The notes below the pieces were generated by a model. That model saw only the letters and a list, made by a program, of their open reading frames with translations. It was not told where the DNA came from and searched no databases. From positions 744,001 through 808,000 of the forward strand of contig NZ_CP121660.1 of assembly GCF_029714365.1 (NCBI RefSeq): a stretch of DNA of 64,000 nt. The letters run 5' to 3'. Made by a program: the position numbers and the translations under genes. The first letter of the stretch is position 1. Each line of letters starts with the position of its first letter. The stretch is from Sinorhizobium terangae (GTDB lineage Bacteria > Pseudomonadota > Alphaproteobacteria > Rhizobiales > Rhizobiaceae). Below are positions 38,259 through 47,493 of the stretch, piece after piece.

Positions 38259-38717
38259 ATGACTTGTCTCCTCGTCCGCTTCGGGCCGGGAGTGGACGGG
38301 CAGCTCCCGGCCGCAAATCTTTAGTTGCGGACATTCAGGTCGGCGTGGGCATCGTCGTGACCTGACCCACTCCGGACCATCCTGAGGTTGGGACACGTGG
38401 CTGACGGAGCGATTGTTCCCACCGCCAACGACGGAAGAAACCGCTTCGGCAAATTCAGCGCGCCAGTGGGTTCGAAGTCCCGAATACGGACCTTCCTTCG
38501 AATGACGCCGTCCTTCCATTGGACCGCAACACACCTTTGCAGTAACCGCGTCGCGGATCCTGTTCCTGTTGAAGGCGGCACTCTCGTGAAGCGTCGCCAC
38601 ATGACCGTCTCAGTGGTATCTTGAACCAGCACGGTCGCGGTGTCAGGCAGCCGGATGGTGCATGTCGCGTCAATCGCTTGGGCTTCATCCGGCGGATCTC
38701 CTGAGGGAGAGACAGCA
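38259..38717. other. Intergenic region without recognisable gene
   Basis: A GC-rich hairpin (CGGGCCGGGAGTG with CAGCTCCCGGCCG, about 38281-38312) follows the acetyltransferase and may act as a terminator. The rest shows only a minus-strand open frame of unconvincing composition. Confidence 0.35.
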
Positions 38718-40478
38718 ATGGCAACTGCAAGAGCGGAGCGGCGGCTGGCCGCGATCTTGGCCGCTGACGTCGTCGGCTATTCCCGCCTCCTCGAACATGA
38801 CGAGGCTGGGACGTTGTGGGCCCTGAAGGTTCTGCGCCGGGACGTGATCGATCCGTTGCTGGCCGAGCATCAGGGCCGTATTGTCAAGCTGATGGGCGAC
38901 GGTGTGCTCGTGCAGTTCGGCTCGGTCGTCGATGCCGTCGCGTGCGCGGTCGCCATTCAGAAGGGCGTTGCCGAGAACCAGGCCGATATCCCAACGGAGC
39001 GACGCATTATCTTCCGGATCGGCGTCAATCTCGGTGATGTGATCCACGAGGTTGATGGGGATCTCTACGGCGATGGCGTCAACATCGCGGCCCGCCTCCA
39101 GACCTTGGCGGATCCAGGCGGCGTTTGCATTTCCGGCACGGCGTACGATCACCTCCAGGGCAAGCTTGACTGCAACTACGAGTACCTCGGCGAACGCGCG
39201 CTCAAGAACATGGAGCGGCCTGTGCGACTGTACCGGCCCCTTCTGGAAGAGTCGACCGCACGACCGGCATCGCCCCCCAGGCCCTCACTTCCGGACCGAC
39301 CATCCATTGCCGTGCTGCCGTTCAACGCCATGAGCGCCGACCCGGAGCAGGACTTCTTCAGCGATGGGCTCACCGAGGACATCACCACCGCGCTATCCAA
39401 GCTCAAGGGCTTCTTCGTGATCGCCCGCAACACGATGTTCACCTACAAGGGAAAGGCCGTGGATGTGCGCGCCATCGGGCGCGAACTCGGGATCCGCTAT
39501 GTTCTCGAGGGGAGTGTCCGTAAGTCCGGCAACCGCGTGAGGGTGACCGCGCAGCTCATCGATGCGGCCTCCGAAGCCCATCTCTGGGCCGAGAGGTACG
39601 ACGGCGACCTCGGCGACATCTTCGTCATTCAGGACGAAATCACCGCAAGCGTCGTCGGCCGCATCGGGCCGGAACTCCTGGCGGCAGAGCATGCCCGCGA
39701 AAGCCCCAAGCCGCATCATGGCCTTGATGCCTGGGAATGTGTCGTGCGGGCGGTGTTCCTGTGTTCCCAGTTGTCTGAGGAGAGCAGCCGGAAGATGCTC
39801 CCCCTGCTCGATCGGGCAATCGGACTGGCTCCCGATTATGCCCAGGCGCTCGCCATGAAAGGTTGGATTACGGTGTGGCGCGCGTTCCAGGGGTGGGAGG
39901 ACATGGGATACGCCCTGGCCCTTGCCAGGGATATCGTGCAACAAGCCATTGCCGCGGACGATAAGGAACCGTGGGCTTACCTTGCGCAGGCGATGATAGC
40001 CTTTGCGACGCGTGACAATGTCCTGGCGATGGCAGCGATCAGCCAGGCTGTCGCGATCAACCCCAACTCCGCGTTTGCACACGGCCAGTTGGGACTTGCG
40101 CATGCCAACGGGGGCCGCGCGGCGGACGCCATTCCTTGCATCGACTACGCCCTCAGACTGAGCCCGCGCGAGGCTTTTCTCGGCGACTTTCAGTTCTACT
40201 ACGCCATGGCTTACTTCCAGGGCGCGAATTACGAGCTTGGATTGAGTTATGCACGGGAGGCGCATCGCTTGCGGTCCGGCCACGCGGTTCCGCTGGTCAT
40301 CGGCACGGCCTGTGCCGGACTTCTGGACAATCAGGAGGCTGCCACGGACTTGCTCGGACGGCTCAAGTCGCTAGTCCCTGACATCTCACGGGACGCGGTC
40401 GGAGCAACATCTTCTTTCGTCCGCGCCGAGGATCGGGCGCGCCTGATCGACGGACTTGCCCGTGCCGGCCTGAATTGA
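38718..40478 (+). CDS. Class III adenylate/guanylate cyclase with TolB-like and TPR regions
   Basis: A 586-residue protein. The cyclase domain is at about 8-175: LAAILAADVVGYSRLLEHDEAG and GRIVKLMGDGVLVQFGS carry the two metal-binding Asp, and GDLYGDGVNIAARLQ follows. A TolB/FlgO-like segment (SIAVLPFNAMSADPEQDFFSDGLTEDI to AHLWAERYDGDLGDIF) comes next, then TPR-like helices to the end. It should make cAMP or cGMP from a cytosolic location (no signal or membrane helix). Very common as multi-copy genes in rhizobia. ATG 38718 behind GAGGGAGAG is chosen over the longer frame to 38640. Confidence 0.87.
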   Translation: MATARAERRLAAILAADVVGYSRLLEHDEAGTLWALKVLRRDVIDPLLAEHQGRIVKLMGDGVLVQFGSVVDAVACAVAIQKGVAENQADIPTERRIIFRIGVNLGDVIHEVDGDLYGDGVNIAARLQTLADPGGVCISGTAYDHLQGKLDCNYEYLGERALKNMERPVRLYRPLLEESTARPASPPRPSLPDRPSIAVLPFNAMSADPEQDFFSDGLTEDITTALSKLKGFFVIARNTMFTYKGKAVDVRAIGRELGIRYVLEGSVRKSGNRVRVTAQLIDAASEAHLWAERYDGDLGDIFVIQDEITASVVGRIGPELLAAEHARESPKPHHGLDAWECVVRAVFLCSQLSEESSRKMLPLLDRAIGLAPDYAQALAMKGWITVWRAFQGWEDMGYALALARDIVQQAIAADDKEPWAYLAQAMIAFATRDNVLAMAAISQAVAINPNSAFAHGQLGLAHANGGRAADAIPCIDYALRLSPREAFLGDFQFYYAMAYFQGANYELGLSYAREAHRLRSGHAVPLVIGTACAGLLDNQEAATDLLGRLKSLVPDISRDAVGATSSFVRAEDRARLIDGLARAGLN

Positions 40479-41313
40479 CGGGTTGGATTGACCTCGGAGA
40501 ACCGATCGCTTACCGGTGAGGAGCGTTCCTGGCAGCATGTCGCGACGACTTTCGGAATTGTGCTGCGTGGAAGCCAATCTCGCGGCCGCCGCAACAAAGC
40601 CGCCAACACGAAGGTCGCTCCAGCTATCGCCGAAACGCTCCCCGTGATTGGCTCATCGCGAGTAAGGGCGTCCAGACGCTGGAGGGTGTGGCTCAAGTCT
40701 GGTGGCGTTTGCTACCGAATGCCGGACCGATGCAGCGGCGATCCAGTCACACGGAGCGGCACGTTTCACTGCGGCATCCGCGAAATGAACTTGTGAACCA
40801 AGAACGTCCGTTCATGGCGCAACCACTACCTCCAGCGTCGTCGCCGCCAACGTCTGCTTTCAGTAGGTGGCAAAGCCGTTCTCTACGGCCGATATGGAAG
40901 CGCAAGACAGTCGCCCAGGTTACCTGCGGCGAAGGTCGGGCTCGGACGCCAATCCGGTCCTTCCAGGTGTCGCCGTCAGCGGCACAGGTGGGTGGAGTGC
41001 GGAAATTCGTCGGGATGGTGCTGAGTGACTGCTGTGACCACAGTTGCGGTCGTTTTTGTCTGTGGTGCTCATAGCCTCGTGACCGGTAGCGGTCTCCGCC
41101 ATGCCGATCGCTTCTGCATGGTGCGCACCATTCGGGCGGTTCCAACGCCACACCTTCGGGGCGAATTGCTTCTGCATAGTTTTCTCCATTCATGTCTGGT
41201 GCTGTCTGGGCGCCGGACATGGTCGTCCGGGCGCTATGCGGCATGGCAACCTGCCGGAAATCACTCCCGAGCAACTGCAAAGTTTGGCAGTCGAGGCGCT
41301 TCCGGAAGTCCGA
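40479..41313. other. 835-base region without supported gene
   Basis: Several short open frames exist on both strands (for example a minus-strand frame at 40920-41189 with a GGAG before one possible start), but none shows a recognisable domain or convincing codon pattern. It may be degenerate coding DNA between the cyclase gene and the aromatic cluster. Confidence 0.4.
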
Positions 41314-42378
41314 TCAAAACGAATACCCCACCTTGACGGCGGCGCTGACTACATCATTGTCCGTGAAGTCTCCGAATGAACCCGACGCGTCACCGAACTG
41401 GTAATACGAGACAGCGGTCGTCACTTTCACTTTGTCTTTCGTGTAGATCGCACCGAGCGTTGCCCCCCATAGACCGTCTGTTGCGTCGATTGGCGCGTCA
41501 GCCGATATGTCGGTTTCTGGCTCGTAGGTCAGAGCCGTGAATCCCGCCCAATTCTCGTTGAACACCTGCACTGCGCCGAGCCTGTAGGTTGTCGTATCGT
41601 TGAAGTGGGTCAGCGAGCCTAGAGGATAACCCGGCGGACTGATTGTGGTTTCGCTCCATTCGGCCCAGCGAACCGTCGCGAATAGCAGCGTCGAAGGACT
41701 GATCGGGGCCTGAAGATCGATGTTGACCGATTGGGGGGTCTCGACGCTTGTCGTCCCGACGTAAGCACCGGAAGTGTCGAGATCGTAGTCGATTGCCGAA
41801 TTATAGGTGACTGCGACCCGAACATGGGCCTCCGGGATTTCAAAGGCACCCCCGACCACGTAGCCCGCCGCCCATGTGTCCTCAAATTCGACGTTGGCGA
41901 AGCCGGCTGGCACGCCGCCTGCAAAGACTGAGATATCGGTATTGCCGCCGAGACGCTGAAGCCTTGGGCCGCCGAAAATGCTGAAACGATCCGTCAGCTT
42001 GTAGCGCAGCAAGCCTGTGACGGCGAATGACTCGACTTCTCCCGTCAGCCCGGACAGCGGTCCGCTATTGTACTCGAGCGTGCGCCCGTAGGGATTATCT
42101 ACAATGACCGCTCCCGAGAATTGCTCGTTGATATCAGCCTTGAAGGCGCCTGTGTAAAATGGAAGCGTGGGCGCCGTGTCGCCCGAAGCAAACGGGGGAC
42201 CGACGGCAGTGATCTGTCCCTCCACGCTCGGACTGGCAAAACCTAGCCCGAACTCGATGTAGCGTCCTGGCTCGAAAAGGACGTCATTCGGCTGCCCCAG
42301 AACATCGAATCCTCCTGCGACCGCAGGTGTCACGAAAAGATAGCTGAAAAGTCCGGTCACCAACCTAATAGTTTTCAT
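41314..42378 (-). CDS. FadL/OmpP1-type outer-membrane transporter
   Basis: A 354-residue beta-barrel protein. Signal peptide MKTIRLVTGLFSYLFVTPAVAG, an N-terminal GGFDVLGQPNDVLFEPGRYIEFGLGFASP segment, amphipathic strands throughout, and a final VKVGYSF with C-terminal Phe as outer-membrane proteins have. FadL-family barrels pass fatty acids or aromatic hydrocarbons (TodX, XylN) across the outer membrane. It is the last gene on the minus strand of the aromatic cluster, so uptake of a hydrophobic or aromatic substrate is a sensible inference. GGAGGAGGG precedes ATG 42378. Confidence 0.82.
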   Translation of the reverse strand: MKTIRLVTGLFSYLFVTPAVAGGFDVLGQPNDVLFEPGRYIEFGLGFASPSVEGQITAVGPPFASGDTAPTLPFYTGAFKADINEQFSGAVIVDNPYGRTLEYNSGPLSGLTGEVESFAVTGLLRYKLTDRFSIFGGPRLQRLGGNTDISVFAGGVPAGFANVEFEDTWAAGYVVGGAFEIPEAHVRVAVTYNSAIDYDLDTSGAYVGTTSVETPQSVNIDLQAPISPSTLLFATVRWAEWSETTISPPGYPLGSLTHFNDTTTYRLGAVQVFNENWAGFTALTYEPETDISADAPIDATDGLWGATLGAIYTKDKVKVTTAVSYYQFGDASGSFGDFTDNDVVSAAVKVGYSF

Positions 42379-42578
42379 GCGGGTCTCCCTCCTCCGAGAC
42401 AACTCGCTTTCTGTAAAGCCCAAGGAAATGGACAGTTCTCACCTGCTGCGGACCCCGCGCATTGCCTCCAAGGCGCCGGCTAATGGGCTAGATCAGGAGG
42501 CGAACCTCGACTCCTTCAATCTCCGGAGATCAGGCTGATGCGGGCAGGGATGGCGTGCGCGTCCTGGTCCCGCCGACA

Positions 42579-43535
42579 TCACGCGTCAACGATTTCGAGC
42601 AACTGCCTGCCAAAATCGACGGCGCTGTCGTCGGTACGCATTTCGGCGCGCATAATGTCGCCAGGCGCGAGGTAGCGTGTGTGCGCGGTTGCTTCCTGGA
42701 CAATCGCATCCTTCCGCTCGGAATCCTTGAAGAGCTTAGTCGTCACGATCTGGGCCAGAGCGGCATTCGCTTGCAGGATCACGCCCCCCGGCGTCCCGGT
42801 CAGGACGAGATCACCCGCCCACAGGTCCATCAGGGACGCAATGTCGTTGAGGCAGGTTTCCGGGCGAAAGAGGAGGTCGCGGGTGTGGGCCGACTGTCGA
42901 AGTTCGTCGTTCAGCCAGAGGCGGATCTCAATCCTGTCGAGCAGATCCGCTACCTCTTCCGGTTCCGGAATGACCAGCCAGGGTCCGCAGGGGCAGAACG
43001 TACGGGCGCTCTTGCCACGGAACCACTGCAAGAAGGCTTCGCCGAACATGATGTCGCGGGCGGAAACGTCGTTGCACAACACTAGGCCGCCGATGAAATC
43101 GCCGAGGGTCTCTCGGGTGACGCGATCGCCCGCATTCAAAGGTCGCTTCAGGACAAGCCCGAGTTCCACTTCATAGTCGAGCATCTGACACCCGGCGGGT
43201 CGGATCACCGGGTCGAATGCTCCCGATAGCGATGAGGCGGCCTTCATGAAGAACAGGTTCTTCTGACGTGGCGCATGCCCCGATTGATCGGCGTGATCCG
43301 CGTAGTTCAGACCCTGGCAGACGATCTGCGCCGGCGCTGTGACGGGGCTCAGAATGTTTGCTGAGCTGATCGCGAACCGCTCAGCGCCTGCCCTCGCTTT
43401 GAGTTCTGCAGGAGTAAGGCGCAGGATGTCGGCGGTTGAGACGAAGGTGCCCCCGAGCGGCGCAATCTCGTCTCCGTCCAAAATCCCCCATAACGGTTCG
43501 CCGCCGATCGTAAATCGGGCCACTTTCACTACCAT
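42579..43535 (-). CDS. Fumarylacetoacetate hydrolase-family enzyme
   Basis: A 318-residue cytosolic enzyme. VCQGLNYADHADQSG, MLDYEVELGLVL (metal-binding Glu residues), GGLVLCNDVSARDIMF and GDLVLTGTPGGV are typical of the FAH C-terminal domain. Members hydrolyse C-C bonds of acylpyruvates or decarboxylate or hydrate ring-cleavage products. In this cluster a role after ring cleavage of a polyhydroxylated aromatic is likely; the exact substrate cannot be told. AAAGGA precedes ATG 43535. 82 bases from the upstream VOC gene. Confidence 0.88.
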   Translation of the reverse strand: MVVKVARFTIGGEPLWGILDGDEIAPLGGTFVSTADILRLTPAELKARAGAERFAISSANILSPVTAPAQIVCQGLNYADHADQSGHAPRQKNLFFMKAASSLSGAFDPVIRPAGCQMLDYEVELGLVLKRPLNAGDRVTRETLGDFIGGLVLCNDVSARDIMFGEAFLQWFRGKSARTFCPCGPWLVIPEPEEVADLLDRIEIRLWLNDELRQSAHTRDLLFRPETCLNDIASLMDLWAGDLVLTGTPGGVILQANAALAQIVTTKLFKDSERKDAIVQEATAHTRYLAPGDIMRAEMRTDDSAVDFGRQLLEIVDA

Positions 43536-43617
43536 TTCATTTCCTTTCTTTGGAAGGGCCGCATCGAAAGCGGCCCGAATGTCGGCTCAGAGCGCTCTTT
43601 GAAGGTCGGAGCGCTGG

Positions 43618-44295
43618 TCAAGCGCGGTCCTTGCCCTTGAGGTCGCCGTATCGCGCGCGATAGTTCTCGATCGTGTCCATCGCGCCGCAGAACTCGACAT
43701 TGTGCCAGTCGGGGTCGTAGAGATAGCAGGCGACGTTGCCACCGGTTTCGCCATCGCCCAAAGGCGGTTCGCTGTTGTGGCGGACTGGACCGTAGTTCAA
43801 CTGGAAACCGGCGGCCTGCTGTTGCTTGGCAAAGGCCAGGACGTCCTCCAGTTGGTTTCCTTTCACCTCGAGTGCGAAATGGAAGAAGCTCATGCCCGAA
43901 GGCACAGTGATCCTGCCGGAGGGGTCGTATTCCTCGACGAGCACGAGGCAATCCTCGTGGTCGGTTGCGCTCATGTAGCAGCAGCGGATGCGCCACCCTT
44001 CCTTGAAGGGATGCGGTTCGGGCTCGCAGGTGCGGCTGTGGATCATGCCGGCAACGTTCTCGTACCAGGCCCGGCTTCGCGCGATGTCGCGCACATAGAT
44101 CGATAGCTGCCCGATGTGAGAAACGAGCGAAGGCCTGAAGACGCCGTAGTCCTCCGTCTTGTTGGAGAACCGCCGCTTGGTCAGCGTCGGCCACAACAGC
44201 ACCAATTCGCGAAACCATTTCCGCTTCAGGAGGCCGGCGAAGCGCAGTTTGAATGGGGGCAAGACGTTCGGGGGGATGAAAGCGGCGTCGCTCAT
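43618..44295 (-). CDS. VOC-superfamily protein (glyoxalase/extradiol dioxygenase fold) with N-terminal extension
   Basis: A 225-residue protein. About 55 N-terminal residues (rich in basic and aromatic residues) precede a VOC domain starting LVSHIGQLSIYVRDIARSRAWYENVAGM. Candidate metal ligands are the His of SHIGQLSIYV, the His of FFHFALEVKG and the Glu of DWHNVEFCGAMD. Together with its neighbour it may form a two-component or tandem extradiol-type dioxygenase, or an isomerase. Its ATG overlaps the stop of the upstream VOC gene (ATGA at 44292-44295), so the two are translationally coupled. Confidence 0.8.
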   Translation of the reverse strand: MSDAAFIPPNVLPPFKLRFAGLLKRKWFRELVLLWPTLTKRRFSNKTEDYGVFRPSLVSHIGQLSIYVRDIARSRAWYENVAGMIHSRTCEPEPHPFKEGWRIRCCYMSATDHEDCLVLVEEYDPSGRITVPSGMSFFHFALEVKGNQLEDVLAFAKQQQAAGFQLNYGPVRHNSEPPLGDGETGGNVACYLYDPDWHNVEFCGAMDTIENYRARYGDLKGKDRA

Positions 44296-44726
44296 TTGCC
44301 GGGCTCCTCAATGATCTCGATCCAGTGCTGGTCTGGGTCCCGGACGCAAAAAGCACGTGATACTGGGCGCGCGGAGGCAAGCATGCGTCCTTCGCGGATC
44401 GACAGGCCCATCCCTTCTGCGCGGCGCCTGACGTCGTCGAATGCCTCTGCGTCCTTCACCGCTAACGCGAAGTGCAGCATGGAATTGTTGTCCATCTTCA
44501 GCTTGTGGTGCTTCACCAGACAGATGTCGTGATGGTGGAAACCGAACGAGAAGAAGTGCATTTCCTGCTGCGACAAACGCATTGCTGCGCTGCTGTCCGG
44601 GTGGTTGAGAGCGGAGAACTGCAAATCGAAAAGCTTGATATAGAAAGCCTTCGAGCGCTCCAGGTCGGTCACGTAGAAGACGTGGTGCTGAAGGTTGGTC
44701 ACGGGGATCCGAGTTGCAGCATTCAT
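44292..44726 (-). CDS. VOC-superfamily protein, coupled partner
   Basis: A 144-residue single VOC domain. NLQHHVFYVTDLERSKAFYIKLFDLQF is the first beta-alpha-beta unit with candidate ligand His, SMLHFALAVKDAEAFDDV has the next His, and VRDPDQHWIEIIEE ends with the Glu ligand. It likely binds a divalent metal and acts on a small aromatic or dicarbonyl substrate. ATG 44726 is preceded by CAGGAAACC; longer upstream frame lacks similarity. Overlaps the next VOC gene. Confidence 0.8.
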   Translation of the reverse strand: MNAATRIPVTNLQHHVFYVTDLERSKAFYIKLFDLQFSALNHPDSSAAMRLSQQEMHFFSFGFHHHDICLVKHHKLKMDNNSMLHFALAVKDAEAFDDVRRRAEGMGLSIREGRMLASARPVSRAFCVRDPDQHWIEIIEEPGK

Positions 44727-44832
44727 GACTGGTTTCCTGACTGGTAGTTTGCCCAAGAGACTGCTGGCGCCCCATTCTCGTAACGGCCAAGATTGATCGC
44801 CATCATTGACGTCCCCTTCTTCTCGCTGATCT

Positions 44833-46737
44833 TCAAAGGAACTGCGCCTTGAAGGCGTAGCGACCCAGTTTTTCGCGGAGAGGGCTCGGATCGCCCTCAG
44901 TTGCAATTCTTGCCAGCACCCCAAGCCGGGGATCTTGATCAACCGAGAGCGATACGAGATTCACGCCGCCCGATGCCGCCTCCTGGCGTACGACGTCCTC
45001 GATCTCCAGCATCGACAATGCTGGTTTGAAGATTTTGCCGACGGATGTGATGGGCAGCGCGGCGAGAATCCGGACCGATTTGGGATGTGCGGCGCGCTCT
45101 GGGATACGGCCGATGGCATGAGCAAGCAGGTCCGCCTCCGATGCCGTCGTCCCCGGCTTCAACTGAACGTAAAGGACTGGCAGTTCTCCGGCGCGCTCAT
45201 CGGGCCGTCCAACCGCCGCGGCGAGTTGCACTGCCGGGTGATCCTGCACAGCATTTTCGATCAGTTTGGGATCGATGTTGTGGCCGGCCCGGATGATGAG
45301 TTCCTTCTTGCGGCCTGTCAGCCAGAAATAGCCGCCCGCATCCTGGCGGGCGAGATCGCCGGTGTTCATCCAGCGCTCGCCGTCGATCTCGAGCCAGAGA
45401 CCGTTGTTGTGTTCTGCATTGATATAGCCGGCGAAGACGTTCGGCCCGTGGATCGCGAGCACGCCGACCTCTTCCGCCCCGGCGAATCCGGTGAAGCCGC
45501 CGGAATCGTCAAGTCTGACCACTGCCATTTGCTGGTAGGGGAGGCGCAGGCCGATCGAGCCGATACGTCGCTCGCCTTGGGGAGGATTGATACTGGAAAC
45601 ACAGGCGCCTTCCGTCAGGCCGTAGGCCTCCAGAATGCGTATTCCCGTCGCGTTTTCGAAATTGCGGAACAGTTCCACGGGCATTGGTGCGGCGCCGCAG
45701 AAACCATAGCGAACGCCCGAAATGTCGCGGCCGCCGACCGGCACCTGCAGCAGTGCGGAGTAGACAGTCGGAACGCCCGAGAAGGCCACGACGCTATAAT
45801 GTTCGACGATCTCCCAGAAGGACGGAATAATTCCCTCTGCGCGATAGCCCTGGGGCGTGCCCATGACGACATGTGCGCCTTGCGCCCAGGGGATTAGGCC
45901 CGTCACCAGTTGCCCATTGACGTGGAAGAGCGGCAGGCCGCAAAAGATCGTCTTGCCTGGTGCGAAGGCGTCGCCAATGAAGGCTCGGCTTGACCAAGCG
46001 TCGAACACTTCCGAGAAGTGGGTGCGCGCGGCGATCTTGGGCAACCCGGTGGTGCCGCCTGTGCACAAATACGAGGAAATGTCTTCAGCCTTGGGGGTCT
46101 CGAAGGTCAACCGGTCTCCCGGTTCTGCGGCCATCTCCTGGCGGAGACTGAGAACAGGAATGCTGAGCCCGTCGAAGCCCTGCGGTACGTCGGTGGCGGT
46201 GTTATACGGGGCAAGACTGACGGTCAGAACCCCTCGCAGGTTCGGCACATTCGCCGCGGCCCCGATCGCCTTCTGCCAGATGTCGATTCCCGGAGATGGG
46301 GCCAGGGTGACGAGCCATTTTGCCTTCCCGGTGACGAGAAGCTCGGAGATCTGTTCCGCTTCAAGAAGTGGATTGATCGCAAAGGCGATGCCCGCCGCCT
46401 CGCCGCCCCAGATCACGAAATGCGTTTCGGGCAGATTGGGCAGCACGAAGGCGACGACGTCGTTGCGACCGATTCCCAGCCGCCGGAGGGCGTTGGCTGT
46501 TCTCGTGATGTCAGCGAGGAGCTCTGCGTGCGTCCAGACGAAGGGATCACGAAAATCGTCGACGCGCAGAAAAAACGAGAGGGCAGGTTGATCCGGCGCG
46601 ATTGCGGCGCCGCGCGCAAGCATCTCGTAGGTACTTGCCGGCAGGTTACGCTCCCACAGCGGCGTTTGCTCGAATGCCTCGATATCGCGCAGCGTGACAA
46701 CGGGGTGCCCGAAGTCGTCACGGGGTGTTGCGAGCAT
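44833..46737 (-). CDS. AMP-forming acyl-/aryl-CoA synthetase
   Basis: A 634-residue enzyme of the ANL superfamily that would activate a carboxylic acid as its CoA thioester. Motifs: A3 loop SSYLCTGGTTGLPKIAART, A5 EAYGLTEG, A7 GERWMNTGDLARQDAGGY with GRKKELIIRAGHNIDPK, and the A10 lysine in ITSVGKIFKP. Architecture resembles feruloyl-CoA and related aryl synthetases. GGAGGAGG precedes ATG 46737. In the cluster it may prepare a side-chain carboxylated aromatic for degradation. Confidence 0.88.
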   Translation of the reverse strand: MLATPRDDFGHPVVTLRDIEAFEQTPLWERNLPASTYEMLARGAAIAPDQPALSFFLRVDDFRDPFVWTHAELLADITRTANALRRLGIGRNDVVAFVLPNLPETHFVIWGGEAAGIAFAINPLLEAEQISELLVTGKAKWLVTLAPSPGIDIWQKAIGAAANVPNLRGVLTVSLAPYNTATDVPQGFDGLSIPVLSLRQEMAAEPGDRLTFETPKAEDISSYLCTGGTTGLPKIAARTHFSEVFDAWSSRAFIGDAFAPGKTIFCGLPLFHVNGQLVTGLIPWAQGAHVVMGTPQGYRAEGIIPSFWEIVEHYSVVAFSGVPTVYSALLQVPVGGRDISGVRYGFCGAAPMPVELFRNFENATGIRILEAYGLTEGACVSSINPPQGERRIGSIGLRLPYQQMAVVRLDDSGGFTGFAGAEEVGVLAIHGPNVFAGYINAEHNNGLWLEIDGERWMNTGDLARQDAGGYFWLTGRKKELIIRAGHNIDPKLIENAVQDHPAVQLAAAVGRPDERAGELPVLYVQLKPGTTASEADLLAHAIGRIPERAAHPKSVRILAALPITSVGKIFKPALSMLEIEDVVRQEAASGGVNLVSLSVDQDPRLGVLARIATEGDPSPLREKLGRYAFKAQFL

Positions 46738-46851
46738 GAATGTCCTCCTCCCAATCGATCCGCGCAGCCTCACTTGGGTAGCGGCGGCAATTCCAAATTT
46801 GCGACGCGACGAGCTTCCTCCGGCTCGAACTCCAGTGCCGCGAGCACGAAC

Positions 46852-47493
46852 TCAGCCGCGTCGGATCCGGAGAGCTTCAACACTGAAAGAAACCAGGTCG
46901 TCGGGCGCAGTAAGCGAGCGCCTCAAATGAAAATTTCTGATCGCTTTAGGCTCCCAGAGTGCGGCAGTTGACGCGCAGAAGCATTCCGCGGCCCGCAGAC
47001 TGTCCTGTCGGCGAAACTCCCGTGCACGGACACCCACTTCGACAAATTCAGCGACGATGTCCCTCACGCGTTTTACGAATGCCTCGAAGGCGGGCCAGCG
47101 CTCATCGTCGGCGACCGTGAGTAGCTCAAAGAGATTTTCTTGCTTTCGCATGAGCGCAAGAACACGTCGGTGCAGCTCCAGAATGAACACTCGGAGACTT
47201 TCTGCACTCGTGAGCGTTCCGGAGACGGGCTGTATGACGGGAAAATTGTTGTCGAGCACTCGCGCGACAAGCTCGTCGTATATCGCCAGTTTGGAAGGGA
47301 AGAACCTGTAGACATTTGCCGGCGACATTTTCAGGTAGCTCGCGATGTCGCAGACGTTCGTCTTTCCGGATCCATAGAGCGCGCACAAAGTCTCTGCCGC
47401 ACTGAGAATGCGGGCAACGTTCGCTCCCCGGCTCTCCTGTCGTCTTGTTCCCCGATTGTCCACATCCGTGCGGCAATGATCACTGTCAAGCAT
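46852..47493 (-). CDS. TetR-family regulator of the aromatic cluster
   Basis: A 213-residue regulator. Helix-turn-helix at about 35-60 (TNVCDIASYLKMSPANVYRFFPSKLAIYDEL), followed by a helical ligand domain (RVLALMRKQENLFELLTVADDERW). ATG 47493 sits behind GGGGGAC and overlaps the end of the small-subunit gene by 8 bases; a further ATG at 47520 lies deeper inside that gene. As part of the operon it probably autoregulates. The two TGACT/AGTCA sites at 52972-53002 in front of the operon are the obvious candidates. Confidence 0.85.
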   Translation of the reverse strand: MLDSDHCRTDVDNRGTRRQESRGANVARILSAAETLCALYGSGKTNVCDIASYLKMSPANVYRFFPSKLAIYDELVARVLDNNFPVIQPVSGTLTSAESLRVFILELHRRVLALMRKQENLFELLTVADDERWPAFEAFVKRVRDIVAEFVEVGVRAREFRRQDSLRAAECFCASTAALWEPKAIRNFHLRRSLTAPDDLVSFSVEALRIRRG

